Below, one piece after another: positions 42,924 through 50,638 of a stretch of 64,000 nucleotides of DNA. The stretch covers positions 1-64,000 of the forward strand of contig CAZQIZ010000012.1 in assembly GCA_964593585.1 (NCBI GenBank), in the 5' to 3' direction. Source of the stretch: JACQFV01 sp964593585. Lineage in GTDB: Bacteria; Zixibacteria; MSB-5A5; WJJR01. The notes under the pieces are model-generated. The model saw only the letters and a list, made by a program, of their open reading frames with translations, was not told the origin of the DNA and searched no databases. The position numbers and the translations under genes are program-made. The first letter of the stretch is position 1. Each line of letters starts with the position of its first letter.

Positions 42924-43955
42924 CTATACTCCCAGCGGCAGGGGGTGTCCCAGTCCCCAGTTCGGGTAGGCGTCGAGCGCGAGTGGGTCGTCGCAGGGTT
43001 TCTGATAGAGTCCGACGGCGGCGATCATGGCTGCGTTGTCGGCGCACCATTCGGGGGGCGGGGTCACCGCCTGGCGTCCGGTGCGTTCGGCCCAGCCGCT
43101 GACCTTGGCGCGCAGGCGGCGGTTGCGTGCCACACCGCCGGCGACGCTGATGGCTTTGATATGCAATTCCTCGGCGGCGCGGAAGAGATTGTCACAGAGG
43201 GCATCGACCACCGCGCTCTCGAAGGAGGCGACCCAGTCAGAGAGATTGACTTCGGGTTTGCGCCCGGCGCGGCGGTCGTTCCAGTCCTGCGCCGCGGCGG
43301 TCTTCACGCCGGAAAAGGAGAAGTCATACCCCTGGCCATCGAAGCGGGCGCGCGGGAAGGGGATGGTGTCGGGGTTGCCATGCGCGCCGATGCGATCCAG
43401 ATGCGGGCCGGCCGGATAGTCGAGGCCGATCAGTTTGCCGACTTTGTCGAGCGCCTCGCCGGCGGCGTCATCGCGCGTACGGCCGATCTCGCGGAAGTGT
43501 CCCGGCTCATCGACGACCACCAGCGACGAGTGTCCGCCGGAAGCGATCAGGACGAGATACGGATACTCCATCTCCGGGGCGGTCATCGCCGGCGTGTGGG
43601 CGTGACCTTCCAGATGATTGATGGCATAAAGCGGGAGGTTGCGCGCGCGCGCCGCCGCGCGGGCATAGGCGACACCCACCAGCAAACATCCGACCAGGCC
43701 CGGTCCGGCGGTCACCGCGATACCAGCCAGATCATCCCAGGCCAGATTCGCCTTGGCCAGCGCCTGCTCGACCACGGAGGGCAGACGTCCGGCATGCTCG
43801 CGCGAGGCCAGTTCCGGCACGACGCCGCCATAGGCGGTGTGCACCGTTTGTGAGAAGATGATGTTGGCGAGGATCTGTCCGTCGGGGGCGGCGACCGCCG
43901 CGGCGGTCTCGTCGCAGGAGGTTTCAATCCCCAGAATCGGCCCGTTGGTTCCCAC
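42924..43955 (-). CDS. tsaD: tRNA threonylcarbamoyladenosine biosynthesis protein TsaD
   Basis: The 343-residue ATPase transfers threonylcarbamoyl groups to A37 of ANN-decoding tRNAs with TsaB and TsaE, which are outside the window. The start ILGIETSCDETAAAV, the metal-binding HLEGHAHT, GGHSSLVVV and the late GGVARNRRLR are all intact. It overlaps the ybbR gene by 32 bases at its 5' end and abuts nadC. Essential in most bacteria, so this region is a stable chromosomal backbone. Confidence 0.96.
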   Translation of the reverse strand: MGTNGPILGIETSCDETAAAVAAPDGQILANIIFSQTVHTAYGGVVPELASREHAGRLPSVVEQALAKANLAWDDLAGIAVTAGPGLVGCLLVGVAYARAAARARNLPLYAINHLEGHAHTPAMTAPEMEYPYLVLIASGGHSSLVVVDEPGHFREIGRTRDDAAGEALDKVGKLIGLDYPAGPHLDRIGAHGNPDTIPFPRARFDGQGYDFSFSGVKTAAAQDWNDRRAGRKPEVNLSDWVASFESAVVDALCDNLFRAAEELHIKAISVAGGVARNRRLRAKVSGWAERTGRQAVTPPPEWCADNAAMIAAVGLYQKPCDDPLALDAYPNWGLGHPLPLGV

Positions 43956-44865
43956 GGCGGTCCACGGTAACAGAATCGGGGCTCACCTTCAAGACCCTCA
44001 GGGGGTCGGGCACGGAGGCCACAGCGCGCAGGATCAGACGGTCCTCCTCCTCGCGCAGGGGATCGCAGACTACGTCGATGGCGTTGGCGGCCAGTTGCAC
44101 CACGGCCGACTGCGGTCCGGCCACCTCGACCCGCACAAGCGCGGGTTCGGGGACGGCCGACTCCGGTTGTCCGAGTCCATCCAGACGCACCGGCACGGCC
44201 TCGAAGGCGCGGGTCAGGTAGGGCTCGATCTTCTGGTAGTAGCGAACCTCGCTGACGGCGCTGGTGATGCCATGACCCGAGGGCGGCAGGACGGCCAGGA
44301 GACGTTCGATCGGATCGCGGGCATCGTTGATCACCTGCGGCTGGGTCCACACTTCGGCGATCCCGGCCAGCGCGCTCCGCGGTCCGGTCAGCGCTGTCGA
44401 GTCGGGCGTCAATTGCGGCGGACGGGCGCAGACAAAGCCATCGTCGGTTTTGACCTCGACGGCGTTGCGGATGGGAACCGTCTTGGTCGCGAGACTGTCG
44501 AGCGTCACCGTGACGGTGTCGTAGTCGAGCAGTTCCAACACCTCGAGGTCCTTGATGCCATAGAGCGGGACATTCTCGCGCTGCAGCGGGACCGGCTGTG
44601 TGCCGACGTGGCCGCGGCTGAGGTCCAGCGGCCAGCGGCACTCGCCCCACTTGAGGCGCAGCAGCGCCTTGCCGGTGCCGCGCAGCAGAACCGATACGCT
44701 GCCGACCGGGGCCTCGGACATGGTCAGGTGCGCGGGAATGTTGACGTAGGAGAGGTTATACCGGATCGCCAAATCGTAGCGCTGATTGGTCGCCACATGG
44801 AACCAAAGGACCATCGCGAAGGCGATGGCCAGGATCTTCAGCGGGATGTTGCGAAGCAGGCGCAT
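43924..44865 (-). CDS. YbbR-domain membrane-anchored protein
   Basis: The 313-residue product has an N-terminal signal-anchor (MRLLRNIPLKILAIAFAMVLWF) and then three or more YbbR-type beta modules in the periplasm (for example YNLSYVNIPAHLTMSEAPVGSVSVLLRG). In Firmicutes the relative CdaR controls a diadenylate cyclase, but no such gene is next to it here, and in FCB-like bacteria the role of YbbR is unknown. I chose the ATG at 44865; a TTG at 44886 overlaps the lptB stop. It lies between lptB and tsaD. Confidence 0.8.
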   Translation of the reverse strand: MRLLRNIPLKILAIAFAMVLWFHVATNQRYDLAIRYNLSYVNIPAHLTMSEAPVGSVSVLLRGTGKALLRLKWGECRWPLDLSRGHVGTQPVPLQRENVPLYGIKDLEVLELLDYDTVTVTLDSLATKTVPIRNAVEVKTDDGFVCARPPQLTPDSTALTGPRSALAGIAEVWTQPQVINDARDPIERLLAVLPPSGHGITSAVSEVRYYQKIEPYLTRAFEAVPVRLDGLGQPESAVPEPALVRVEVAGPQSAVVQLAANAIDVVCDPLREEEDRLILRAVASVPDPLRVLKVSPDSVTVDRRGNQRADSGD

Positions 44866-44882
44866 CGGCACGGGCCCATCGA

Positions 44883-45629
44883 TCAATTCAGTCGGAACTT
44901 CTCCCCCAAATATATCTTACGCGCCTCGGGGTCATTTGCGAGATACTCCGAGGTGCCCTCTTTCAAAATTTCGCCGTCGCACATGATGTAGGCCCGGTCG
45001 GTGATCGCCAGCGTCTCGCGGACGTTGTGGTCGGTGATCAGCACCCCCAGCCCCTTGGCCTTGAGGCCGGCGACAATCCCCTGGATGTCCTCGACGGCGA
45101 TCGGGTCGATGCCGGCGAAGGGCTCATCGAGGAGCATGAATTTGGGACGGGTCGCCAGGGCGCGGGCGATCTCGACCCGGCGACGCTCGCCGCCGGAGAG
45201 TTGGTACCCCTTGGACTTGGCCACGTGGGCAATGCTCAGTTCGGCGAGCAGTTCCTCCAGACGGGCGCGACGCTCGGGGCGGGAGAGTTTCTGGGTCTCG
45301 AGGATGGCGAGGATGTTGCCCTCGACGGTCATCTTGCGGAAAACCGAGGGCTCCTGCGAGAGGTAGCCGATGCCGAGACGGGCGCGACGATACATCGGCA
45401 GCCGGGTGATCTTGCGCTCGCCGAGGAAGACGTCCCCCGCATCGGGTTTGATGAAACCGATGGTGAGGTAAAAAGTGGTGGTCTTACCGGCGCCGTTGGG
45501 CCCCAGCAGCCCGACGATTTCCCCCGGGCTGATGGCCACCGAGACACCATCAACCACCCGCCGCCGGCGATAAGTCTTCACCAACCCGACCGTATGCAGG
45601 CGCTCCCCATTGGCCGCAGGCGCAATCAC
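44883..45629 (-). CDS. lptB: LPS export ABC transporter ATPase LptB
   Basis: The 248-residue ATPase powers lipopolysaccharide extraction from the inner membrane with LptF/LptG. It has Walker A (GPNGAGKTTTFY), the Q-loop with GYLSQEPSVFRKMTVEGN, the signature LSGGERRRVEIARAL and Walker B (MLLDEPFAGIDP). The motif set fits LptB better than LivF/LivG. GTG start at 45629. It begins the housekeeping run; the hsd operon's hsdR ends about 50 bases upstream. Presence of lptB supports an outer membrane. Confidence 0.95.
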   Translation of the reverse strand: MIAPAANGERLHTVGLVKTYRRRRVVDGVSVAISPGEIVGLLGPNGAGKTTTFYLTIGFIKPDAGDVFLGERKITRLPMYRRARLGIGYLSQEPSVFRKMTVEGNILAILETQKLSRPERRARLEELLAELSIAHVAKSKGYQLSGGERRRVEIARALATRPKFMLLDEPFAGIDPIAVEDIQGIVAGLKAKGLGVLITDHNVRETLAITDRAYIMCDGEILKEGTSEYLANDPEARKIYLGEKFRLN

Positions 45630-45678
45630 CCCGGCAAGATGGTCAGGAATCTGTTTAAGGGCAAGAGGTTAGGGGGGG

Positions 45679-48600
45679 CTACGCCGCCACGTCGGCGCAA
45701 ATCAACTCCGCCTGCTCCAGCACGGTCTGTGTCGCCTTTTCCTGCTTGTCCGGCGGGTAGCCGTGTTTGCGCAAAATCCGCTTCACCAAGACCCGCAGCT
45801 GCGCCCGGATGTTCTCGCGGACGGTCCAGTCAATCGTGACGTTTGAACGAACGATCTGTGCCAGTTCACGGGCGATGGTCCGCAGTGTCTCATCGCCGAG
45901 CACCTTGACGGCGCTGTCGTTGGTCTCGAGGGCGTCGTAGAAGGCCAGTTCGGCTTCGTTCAATCCCAGCTCTTCGCCTCGCGCATCGGCTTCTCGCATC
46001 TCTTTGGCCAGCGCGATCAACTGGTCGATTACTTCGATAGTCTGAATCGACCGATTGTGGTAGGCGATAATGCTCTTCTCCAGCAAATCGGCAAACGACC
46101 GTGCCTGCACTGCGTTCTTGCGCGCCCGAGTTCTGATTTCCCCGTTGAGCAACTTCCGCAGCACTTCGATCGCCAGATTCTTGTGCGGCATGGCGCGCAC
46201 TTCGGCGAGGAATTCATCCGAGAGGATGGAGATATCGGGTTTCTTCAGACCGGCGGTGGCGAAGATATCGATCACCTTGTCGGAGGAGATCGCCTTCGAG
46301 ACAATCTGCTGGATCGCCAGATTCAATTCCTCATTGGTCGGCCCGGTGACCTGCTTGGATTTCGTGAGCGCCGCCTTGACCGTCTGGAAGAATCCAACAT
46401 CGTCCTGAATCCGGAGCGCCTCCTCATGCGGCACCGACAGCGCGAACGCCTTTGACAGATCCGACACCGCCTGCGCCAATCGCTGGCGTCCATCGGTCTG
46501 CTTGAGAATGTGCTCCTGCGCGGGCGGGAGAAGCCGGAGGCGCTTTTCCGGGTCGGGGGATTTCCAACCGGACCAATCGAAGCCGTGGAACAGATCACGG
46601 CAGATTTCGTACTTTTCCAGCATGACGGCGACCGCCTCCTCTTGATCGATGGCGGTCTTGCCCTCGCCGCCGCTGTCGGTGTAGTCCTTCAGCGCGCGCT
46701 GTAACTGATCGGCCAACCCGAGATAATCGACAATCAATCCGCCGGGCTTGTCGCCATAGACACGATTGACGCGCGCGATGGCTTGCATGAGGCCATGACC
46801 GCGCATCGGCTTGTCGACATACATGGTGTGGAGACACGGCACATCGAACCCGGTCAGCCACATGTCGCGCACGATGGCAACGGTGAACTTGTCGTTCGGG
46901 TCTTTGAACCGGTCGGCCAGCTGCTCCCGACGCTGTTTGTTGCGAATGTGAGTCTGCCACGGCGGCGGATCGGTCGCCGATCCGGTCATAACCACCTTGA
47001 TGAATCCATCTCCGTCGTCTTCCGAGTGCCATTGGGGGCGAAGCCGGACGATCTCGTTGTACAGCGCAACGCAGATGCGACGACTCATGCAGACGATCAT
47101 CGCCTTGCCGCGAATGGTGTGCTGGCGGGTCTCGAAGTGGTTGACCAGGTCCTGAGCCACGATCCGCAGCCGGCGTTCGGTGCCGACCAGCGCCTCCAAC
47201 GCCGCCCATTTGCTTTTGAGCCGTTCCTTGCGTTCGCTTTCCTCCCCTTCGGTCACCTCCTCGAATTCGGGATCGAGGCGTGGTTTCTCCTCTTCCTTCA
47301 GTTCCAGTTTGGCGAGACGGCTTTCGTAGAAGATGGGCACCGTGGCGCCGTCGACCACCGCGCGCTGAATGTCGTAGATGTCGATGTAATCGCCGAAGAC
47401 CGAACGGGTGTTTTTGTCCGACAGCTCGATCGGCGTTCCGGTAAATCCGATGAAAGTGGCATTGGGCAGCGCGTCGCGCATGTGGCGGGCGTAGCCGTCG
47501 ATGAAGTCATACTGGCTGCGATGGGCTTCATCGGCGATGACGAGGATATTGCGTCGATCCGACAGCGGCGGATGCTTCCCGCCGGGAAGCTCGGGGAAGA
47601 ATTTCTGCACCGTCGTAAACACAATGCCACCGGATGAGACCGTCAGGAGCTCGCGCAGGTGGTCGCGGCTGGTCGCCTGATCGGGCTTCTGCCGGAGCAG
47701 TTCGCTGCAATTGGCAAATGTTTGGAACAGCTGATCGTCGAGATCATTGCGGTCGGTGATCACGACGATGGTCGGGTTCTCCATCGCCGGATGGAGGACA
47801 ATCCGTCCGGCGAAAAAGGCCATGGTCAGGCTCTTGCCCGAGCCCTGCGTATGCCAGATGACACCGGCGCGTCGGTCGCCGGAGGGACGCGTGGCGGCCA
47901 CGGTCGTTTCGACCGCCTTGTTGACTGCGTGGTATTGGTGATAGCCGGCCATCTTCTTGGCGTAACGGCCGGATTTCTCTTTCTCGAAGACGATGAAATA
48001 ACGCAGCAGATCAAGGAAGCGGCGCTTTGCGAAGATACCCTTGATCAGCACTTCCAGTTGCGGCAGGGCTGGATTGGCCAGTTCCGTTCCCTCGATGGTG
48101 CGCCAGGGCATGAACCGGGAGCGATCGGACGTCAGCGTGCCGACCCGCGCTTCCAGGCCATCAGAGATGATCAGGCCGTCATTGTGCACAAAGAGCGACG
48201 GTATCTGTTCCTTGTAGGTCTGGAATTGGTTGAAGGCCGTCCAGATGTCGGCCTTCTCATCGGCCGGGTTCTTCAATTCAATGACGGCCAATGGAAGGCC
48301 GTTGACGAAAATGACCACATCGGGACGGCGGTTGTGCTTGTTTTCAATGACCGTGAACTGATTGACCGCCAGCCAGTCGTTGTTGTCCGGGTCATCGAAG
48401 TCAATCAGGCGGGCCTGTGCCCCGGCGATACTGCCATCGTCGCGGCGGTATTCGACTGTGACGCCGTTGACGAGGCCGTTGTGGAAGAGGCAGTTGCGCT
48501 CGGTCAGATTGCTGGCGCTGATGCGGGTGATCTTGCGAAACGCGTCGTCTTGCGCGCCCGCGGGCAGATCGGGATTCAGGCGCGCGAGGGCTTCGCGGAA

Positions 48601-48750
48601 ACGCCCTTCGAGAATGACCTCGCCATAGTCCTGCCGCTCGGCCGCCAGTTCGCCGGGGGCGATTTCGGGGCCGAAGGCCGTGAAATACCCCAACTGCTCA
48701 AGCCAACCCAGGGTGGCTTCTTCGACGACGGATTCAGTCAGATGCGCCAC
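45679..48750 (-). CDS. hsdR: type I restriction enzyme R subunit HsdR
   Basis: The 1,023-residue protein is the DNA-translocating endonuclease subunit. The N-terminal nuclease domain has the PD-(D/E)xK-type core (FVNGLPLAVIELKNP), followed by SF2 helicase motifs: WHTQGSGKS (Walker A), VIADEAHRSQYD (motif II), GFTGTPIE (motif III) and the C-terminal helicase half with QAIARVNR. The GTG start at 48750 begins V-A-H-L-T-E-S; longer frames upstream read through a REP-like palindrome into the neighbouring gene. It overlaps the transposase-like gene by 13 bases. All catalytic motifs are intact, so the R subunit looks functional. Confidence 0.95.
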   Translation of the reverse strand: MAHLTESVVEEATLGWLEQLGYFTAFGPEIAPGELAAERQDYGEVILEGRFREALARLNPDLPAGAQDDAFRKITRISASNLTERNCLFHNGLVNGVTVEYRRDDGSIAGAQARLIDFDDPDNNDWLAVNQFTVIENKHNRRPDVVIFVNGLPLAVIELKNPADEKADIWTAFNQFQTYKEQIPSLFVHNDGLIISDGLEARVGTLTSDRSRFMPWRTIEGTELANPALPQLEVLIKGIFAKRRFLDLLRYFIVFEKEKSGRYAKKMAGYHQYHAVNKAVETTVAATRPSGDRRAGVIWHTQGSGKSLTMAFFAGRIVLHPAMENPTIVVITDRNDLDDQLFQTFANCSELLRQKPDQATSRDHLRELLTVSSGGIVFTTVQKFFPELPGGKHPPLSDRRNILVIADEAHRSQYDFIDGYARHMRDALPNATFIGFTGTPIELSDKNTRSVFGDYIDIYDIQRAVVDGATVPIFYESRLAKLELKEEEKPRLDPEFEEVTEGEESERKERLKSKWAALEALVGTERRLRIVAQDLVNHFETRQHTIRGKAMIVCMSRRICVALYNEIVRLRPQWHSEDDGDGFIKVVMTGSATDPPPWQTHIRNKQRREQLADRFKDPNDKFTVAIVRDMWLTGFDVPCLHTMYVDKPMRGHGLMQAIARVNRVYGDKPGGLIVDYLGLADQLQRALKDYTDSGGEGKTAIDQEEAVAVMLEKYEICRDLFHGFDWSGWKSPDPEKRLRLLPPAQEHILKQTDGRQRLAQAVSDLSKAFALSVPHEEALRIQDDVGFFQTVKAALTKSKQVTGPTNEELNLAIQQIVSKAISSDKVIDIFATAGLKKPDISILSDEFLAEVRAMPHKNLAIEVLRKLLNGEIRTRARKNAVQARSFADLLEKSIIAYHNRSIQTIEVIDQLIALAKEMREADARGEELGLNEAELAFYDALETNDSAVKVLGDETLRTIARELAQIVRSNVTIDWTVRENIRAQLRVLVKRILRKHGYPPDKQEKATQTVLEQAELICADVAA

Positions 48751-49397
48751 GGTTCGTCTCCGTGGGGGCGGGGTGACCCCGCCCCTACCGTATCCGGGTT
48801 TTCGCGGTCCAACGCCCATTGCAAAGGATTGTTTGTGATGTATTCGCGGATTCGGCTTAATGATTCGTCGTTGCGGATAATGTGTTCGTAATAATTGCGT
48901 TGCCACACCCGCGCGGACGGCGTTTGGCGCAATTCATTGATCGTTTTCGTCGTCTGGTATTTGAAATACGCAACGATGTTTCCCAATGACACCCGCCGTC
49001 CCCGTAGGGGCGCGGTTTCCGCGCCCCTGGCGGTTTCCGCGCCCCTGGCGGTTTCCGCGCCCCTGGCGGTTTCCGCGCCCCTGACGGTATGCGTCGCAAT
49101 GGTGGCGTAGGGGCGGGGTAACCCCGCCCCTACAATGACAATGATGCCGTGGACATGATTGGGCATGACGACAAACGCATCGGTGTCCACACCGACGAAA
49201 TGCCGCGGGATGTCGTCCCACAATCGGACGACGCATTTCCCGGATTCATTCAGCAACATTTCGCCATCAACAATCTCGCCGAATAGGCATTCCCGACCCT
49301 GCGCGCAGATGGTCACGAAATACGCGCCCGCCAGCGAATAATCGTATCCCTTCAGGCGGATGCTGCGGCGGTGGTGCCGTTCCGGGTCGTATTTCAC
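48738..49397 (-). CDS. REP-associated tyrosine transposase (RAYT) inside the hsd operon
   Basis: The 219-residue protein belongs to the IS200-like Y1 family called RAYT or TnpA-REP. It has the family start (RRSIRLKGYDYSLAGAYFVT), the HUH metal motif in MPNHVHG, and the downstream tyrosine region WQRNYYEHIIRND-SLSRIREYI, so the single-strand nuclease chemistry appears intact. Two stretches are REP-derived: GAGLPRPY plus a fourfold RGAETA repeat in the middle, and GAGSPRP near the end. The GTG start (49397) overlaps the hsdS stop (GTGA), and its end overlaps the hsdR start by 13 bases, so it is translated as part of the restriction operon. Such proteins mobilise or maintain REP palindromes; why it is wired between hsdS and hsdR is unknown. 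Confidence 0.88.
   Translation of the reverse strand: MKYDPERHHRRSIRLKGYDYSLAGAYFVTICAQGRECLFGEIVDGEMLLNESGKCVVRLWDDIPRHFVGVDTDAFVVMPNHVHGIIVIVGAGLPRPYATIATHTVRGAETARGAETARGAETARGAETAPLRGRRVSLGNIVAYFKYQTTKTINELRQTPSARVWQRNYYEHIIRNDESLSRIREYITNNPLQWALDRENPDTVGAGSPRPHGDEPWRI
48762..48788. repeat. REP-like 27-bp palindrome, copy 1 (RAYT C-terminus / hsdR start)
   Basis: GGGGCGGGG (48765-48773) and CCCCGCCCC (48777-48785) flank TGA, with GTG and TAC outside. It encodes GAGSPRP at the RAYT C-terminus and lies just upstream of the hsdR start codon, where its stem could affect hsdR translation. Confidence 0.85.
49004..49029. repeat. REP-like palindrome, copy 2 (variant, in the RAYT gene)
   Basis: GTAGGGGCGCGG / CCGCGCCCCTG around TTT. 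It is a variant of the family with CGCGG in place of CGGGG, and merges into the 18-bp tandem repeat at 49012-49083. In frame within the RAYT gene. Confidence 0.75.
49012..49083. repeat. four exact 18-bp tandem repeats in the RAYT gene
   Basis: GCGGTTTCCGCGCCCCTG occurs four times end to end at 49012, 49030, 49048 and 49066. It encodes the fourfold six-residue repeat RGAETA. The unit is the right half of the palindrome at 49004-49029, so it grew by slippage from a REP arm. Confidence 0.9.
49107..49133. repeat. REP-like 27-bp palindrome, copy 3 (in the RAYT gene)
   Basis: GTAGGGGCGGGG and CCCCGCCCCTAC flank TAA on the plus strand. It encodes V-G-A-G-L-P-R-P-Y in the RAYT on the minus strand, shortly after the HUH motif. 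Confidence 0.88.
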
Positions 49398-50638
49398 AGT
49401 CCCCGTTCCTTCAAGAACCGCTCCGCATCCTTCACCCGAATCTCCCCCGAAATCAGCTTCGGCAGCAACGCGTCGCGCAGGGCGGCGAGGGTGCGGGATT
49501 CGCTCCGACACTCGAGCGTTCGCGCAAGTAGGCTATCCGCTGAACGATCGAATACCGCGACGACGGACGAAGGGGGCACAACGACTGCGAGATTCAGAAT
49601 CGAATCGACTTGAGCGCGCTGATGGCTCTTTGAGGTTCCAGTCACGAGCGCCTCGATCTGCTGCCGAATCAAAGGCGACCGGGCAAGGCAGTAGGCATAG
49701 TTGCGCGTGAACGGAGTCCGCGCGCGCAGCACGAGAAACTCGGTGGAGCAGACCGCTCGCAGGCCCGGGCGTACGTCTACCAGCCACACCCGTTCAATTT
49801 CCGGGTTCAGCTTCGAGAGCAGGATTATCCCGTGCGGTACGCGCCACTTGAGACTCTTGATGCTCTCCCCATGCTCGAGCTTCGGGCTTTGCCCCTCGTC
49901 AAAGGCTGGGATACTGTAGTGGTGGTAGAGCATATTCGGCGACGCGAGCGGGTTTTCTTGGTCGCGAAGTTGCTCGACCGCGTCGCCGAAATGACCCACC
50001 TCCCACCCCTCCGGGATCTCGCCCAGCTCCGAGTCCTGGAAGGAATCGGGGAAGAGGTCGAGGATATGTCGTGGCCATTGTAGGGGCGGGGTTACCCCGC
50101 CCCTACATTTGGCGCGGACCGGATCGAAGTCCACAAACCACGACTTGAACAGCGCCCGCGCCATTTCCTCCAGCGTCTCGTTCATCCGTCGGTTCAGTTC
50201 GATCTTGTCGTCCAGCGTGCCGAGGATGTGGGCGATGGCGCGTTGTTGGGGGAGGGGCGGAACCTTCACCGGCACCGGGTGGACGAAGTTACGATTCAGG
50301 GACGGCTGGGCGCTACCTGAGTTATAGCCCTTGAAGTCGAACTGCTTGAGGAAGTAGTAAGCGAAACGCTCGTCGTTCCCATGGAAGTCGACCACGTAGA
50401 GCGCCGTATTTAGCGGCCAGAAGTCCGAGGGCGAGTAGCTGACAACGCCGAACGACGCACCGCTTCTTCCGACTGTGACGCCGGGCCCTCGCGCCTTTGG
50501 TACGTCATGCCACCCAGTGATCCCAAACGATCCGAGTATCGGCACGTGTCCGGGCCGACGACTTTCATCCGGAAGGTCGTGGCCGCGCTGAAGCGTCACG
50601 AACTCACCGAGTGGCATTCGCTTCCACTCACCCGCCAT
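49394..50638 (-). CDS. hsdS: type I restriction-modification specificity subunit HsdS
   Basis: The 414-residue protein has two target-recognition domains separated by helical conserved regions: the first ends with PLPQQRAIAHILGTLDDKIELNRR and the linker LFKSWFVDFDPV, the second begins near LGEIPEGWEVG and ends with RDALLPKLISGEIRV. It sets the DNA sequence recognised by both methylation and cleavage. Between FDPVRAK and PDSFQDSELG there is an insertion (CRGGVTPPLQWPRH) encoded by a REP-like palindrome at 50080-50106. It overlaps hsdM by 11 bases and the RAYT gene by 4 bases. Confidence 0.92.
   Translation of the reverse strand: MAGEWKRMPLGEFVTLQRGHDLPDESRRPGHVPILGSFGITGWHDVPKARGPGVTVGRSGASFGVVSYSPSDFWPLNTALYVVDFHGNDERFAYYFLKQFDFKGYNSGSAQPSLNRNFVHPVPVKVPPLPQQRAIAHILGTLDDKIELNRRMNETLEEMARALFKSWFVDFDPVRAKCRGGVTPPLQWPRHILDLFPDSFQDSELGEIPEGWEVGHFGDAVEQLRDQENPLASPNMLYHHYSIPAFDEGQSPKLEHGESIKSLKWRVPHGIILLSKLNPEIERVWLVDVRPGLRAVCSTEFLVLRARTPFTRNYAYCLARSPLIRQQIEALVTGTSKSHQRAQVDSILNLAVVVPPSSVVAVFDRSADSLLARTLECRSESRTLAALRDALLPKLISGEIRVKDAERFLKERGL
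50080..50106. repeat. REP-like 27-bp palindrome, copy 4 (in hsdS)
   Basis: GTAGGGGCGGGG and CCCCGCCCCTAC flank TTA. In frame inside hsdS between the central conserved region and the second target-recognition domain, where it encodes C-R-G-G-V-T-P-P-L. Confidence 0.9.

Noticed and set aside
47659..48891. Plus-strand open frame opposite hsdR
   Set aside because: Shadow of a GC-rich gene with intact helicase motifs on the other strand.
48751..48906. Upstream extension of HsdR
   Set aside because: It translates a REP-like palindrome and part of the RAYT gene; the GTG at 48750 gives the usual HsdR start.
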